Part shown: in pieces, positions 62,631 to 64,000 of the stretch | How the letters are laid out: each line of letters opens with the position of its first letter | Numbering within the stretch: position 1 is the stretch's first letter | Assembly: GCF_015244705.1 (NCBI RefSeq) | Contig: NZ_JABCQF010000006.1 | Span: 62,001 to 126,000, forward strand | Source of the DNA: Gluconobacter potus | GTDB taxonomy: Bacteria; Pseudomonadota; Alphaproteobacteria; Acetobacterales; Acetobacteraceae | Direction of reading: 5' to 3' | DNA: 64,000 nt | Made by a program: the position numbers and the translations under genes | Notes under the pieces: model-generated | The model's input: only the letters and a program-made list of their open reading frames with translations | What the model was told of the DNA's origin: nothing | Database searches by the model: none

Positions 62631-62665
62631 ATCATATTCCCTCCACATCCCCCCCCCCCTCACAA
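62631..62665 (-). promoter_or_regulatory. Putative bfr promoter with G11 spacer
   Basis: On the minus strand TTGTGA (62665-62660) is followed by eleven G residues and twelve more bases, then TATGAT (62636-62631). The spacer is 23 bases, longer than the usual 17. Confidence 0.4.
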
Positions 62666-62680
62666 TACAGAATCAGACAA

Positions 62681-62721
62681 CTCAGAAATGAGTGGAAGCC
62701 TATCGAGACACTCTTTCTGAG
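62681..62721 (-). terminator. Hairpin after the COG0523 GTPase gene
   Basis: CTCAGAAA-GAGTG pairs with CACTC-TTTCTGAG with one bulged base and a 14-base loop. The minus-strand tail TTGTCTG is only weakly T-rich. It lies 25 bases beyond the stop. Confidence 0.45.
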
Positions 62722-62745
62722 TGGTAGATTTCCGACAGCGGTTCT

Positions 62746-63720
62746 TCAGACAGCAATATCGTCAAGATCAGTCTTCAGCGCCTGCGGATCGAACTTCCCT
62801 TTCCGACCAATGAACACAAGCCGGGTGGCTGGATCGGACTGAGCCTTCTCCGGTGCCCGCCCGATGGTAATCCGGGATCCCGTCATCTGTAGAAGCAGCG
62901 CACGCTGCGGAGCGGTGGCAAGATAGAGGATACCTTTTGCCCGAAGCAGAACCGAAGCATGTCGCTCGATCACCGCGCGAAAACCCGCTAGGTCCAGCGG
63001 AGACTCCCGCCGCCATTCAAGGCTGACGAAATCATCATCAATGCTCTCCCCTTCAGTCCGGAAAAGGGATTTTTCCGTTTTCCGGTCCAGGGGACGAAAA
63101 AGCCCCTCATGCGTCAGCAGGCTGTCTGAAAAAGGCAGGACCGGTATCCCCCGCCCGATTTCCCTGAGCCGGTCTTCTGCATCCCGGACACCAGTTTTCC
63201 CGAGTTCATCCGTATGGGAAAGAACGATCATGTCCGAAAACAGGATCTGCTCCTTCCACAGAGGATCTTCAGTCACTCTTGCCTGTGCAACCACATCGGC
63301 TGCATTGACGACACAGATCACCCCTTCAAGGGCCGCATACTGCCAAAGAATGGGATCTGCCAGCGCCCTGCGCATTTCCTGAAGTTTCGAAACCCCGCTG
63401 CATTCGATAAAAATGGCCTCAGGCAACGGCCGACGAGACAGAACCATTCTCAGCGTAGAGAACAGATCAGCCTGCAGGGAACAGCAGATGCAACCATTCC
63501 TCAGCGCCAGAACATCCTCATCCCGCCGCTCCACCAGCAACCCGTCAATATCAATCGCGCCGAAATCATTGACGAGAATGGCAAGACGCCGATGCTGCTG
63601 CGCTCGGAGCAGCCGGTTGAGCAGCGTGGTTTTCCCGGCCCCAAGAAAGCCGCCCACCACATGCACCGGAACGGCCGCAGCCTCTCCCAGACCAGCTTCC
63701 CGGCTCACACCACCCCGCAT
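62746..63720 (-). CDS. COG0523-family GTPase, CobW-like metallochaperone
   Basis: 324 residues. Walker A GGFLGAGKTT lies near residue 23, the metal-binding CxCC motif is GCICCS, and SHTDELGK supplies the guanine-specificity TxxD-type motif. The C-terminal CobW domain follows. Members of this family supply zinc or cobalt to target enzymes. Its gene overlaps the amidohydrolase gene upstream, which could be the metal-dependent client. The start is either ATG 63720 or GTG 63708 (GTGA overlap with the amidohydrolase stop). Confidence 0.88.
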   Translation of the reverse strand: MRGGVSREAGLGEAAAVPVHVVGGFLGAGKTTLLNRLLRAQQHRRLAILVNDFGAIDIDGLLVERRDEDVLALRNGCICCSLQADLFSTLRMVLSRRPLPEAIFIECSGVSKLQEMRRALADPILWQYAALEGVICVVNAADVVAQARVTEDPLWKEQILFSDMIVLSHTDELGKTGVRDAEDRLREIGRGIPVLPFSDSLLTHEGLFRPLDRKTEKSLFRTEGESIDDDFVSLEWRRESPLDLAGFRAVIERHASVLLRAKGILYLATAPQRALLLQMTGSRITIGRAPEKAQSDPATRLVFIGRKGKFDPQALKTDLDDIAV

Positions 63721-64000
63721 TGTCCACGGACGGGCTGTCCCGGGAAAGCGTCCCGGTTGAGTTCGCCTCCGGAAATCACGGACTGACCATTGACCAGAAG
63801 ATGACGAACCCCTTCCGAAGGACGGTTCATGACCGCGAAATCCGCGCGATCCGTAATCGTGGCGGCATCGAACACGACAATATCGGCATCACACCCTTCC
63901 TGAAGGCGCCCCTTCCGGCGCATCTGCGGGGAAACCGTCTCGAGGATTTTCGCGGGGCCAAGCGAACAGCGCCGCATGGCCTCGCATAACGAAACCCTGG
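63705..64000 (-). CDS. Amidohydrolase family enzyme, C-terminal part
   Basis: Open to the window edge, so only about 98 residues of the C-terminus are seen. SLCEAMRRCSLGPAKILE, KGRLQEGCDADIVVFDAA and HLLVNGQSVISGGELN are the typical final segment of metal-dependent amidohydrolases of the D-aminoacylase/dihydroorotase type. The substrate cannot be told from this part. It is in one operon with the COG0523 GTPase. Confidence 0.85.
   Translation of the reverse strand, partial: RVSLCEAMRRCSLGPAKILETVSPQMRRKGRLQEGCDADIVVFDAATITDRADFAVMNRPSEGVRHLLVNGQSVISGGELNRDAFPGQPVRGQCGVV

Noticed and set aside
1-64000. CRISPR arrays or insertion sequences
   Set aside because: No regularly spaced repeats and no transposase-like frame were seen on either strand.

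Overview
The window looks like chromosomal DNA of an acetic acid bacterium (Acetobacteraceae), most likely Gluconobacter. The reasons are its high G+C content, a periplasm-facing three-subunit flavin/cytochrome c dehydrogenase (24.5-28.3 kb), a quinone-linked D-lactate dehydrogenase, many TonB and lipoprotein genes, and alphaproteobacterial gene sets such as ileS-lspA-DUF3035 and DUF2849-cysI-DUF934. From memory and not checked, G. oxydans 621H carries its D-lactate dehydrogenase and gluconate 2-dehydrogenase about this far apart.

Left part, 1-28.3 kb. A truncated copper-type TonB receptor is followed by dld and mutL. Next come ileS-lspA-DUF3035 (minus strand), a TraB/GumN-Sel1 pair, and an iron-regulated siderophore receptor with a Fur-like box. 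A minus-strand operon, recX-CHAP lipoprotein-tatA-mtnB-mtnD-mtnC-ribF, ends at a strong intrinsic terminator. On the plus strand are a D-aminopeptidase-like hydrolase, a tightly overlapping argD-argF-hslO-unknown set, a lipoprotein, and the small, large and cytochrome subunits of a membrane-bound polyol/sugar-acid dehydrogenase.

Middle part, 28.3-48.5 kb. A compact minus-strand phage-like cluster encodes, in transcription order: two small regulatory or unknown genes, an unknown gene, small and large terminase, portal, scaffold-like protein, major capsid, connectors, contractile tail sheath and tube, a tail assembly chaperone with a clear -1 ribosomal frameshift site, a short protein in the tape-measure position, hub, spike, gp25-like and J-like baseplate proteins, and two fibres. 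A single XRE repressor faces the other way. A family of TGGC-N5-GCCA palindromes flanks it on both sides. I see no integrase, replication, lysis or head-protease gene. The late operon has a promoter followed within about 40 bases by a perfect hairpin with a T-rich tail. The cluster is therefore either a decayed prophage or a domesticated, gene-transfer-agent-like contractile particle.

Right part, 48.5-64 kb. A 560-base gap holding two more operator-like palindromes leads into dnaB, folC and accD. An HdeD-type membrane protein gene sits between accD and trpBA. Then come corA, the assimilatory sulfite reductase operon (DUF2849-cysI-DUF934) with its own cysteine-free Rrf2 regulator, alr with a divergent Lrp-type regulator, and convergent bfd and bfr, with Fur-like control of bfd and a G11 tract inside the putative bfr promoter. 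The window ends with a COG0523 GTPase gene and the 3' part of an amidohydrolase gene.

No rRNA, tRNA, insertion sequence or CRISPR array was recognised.
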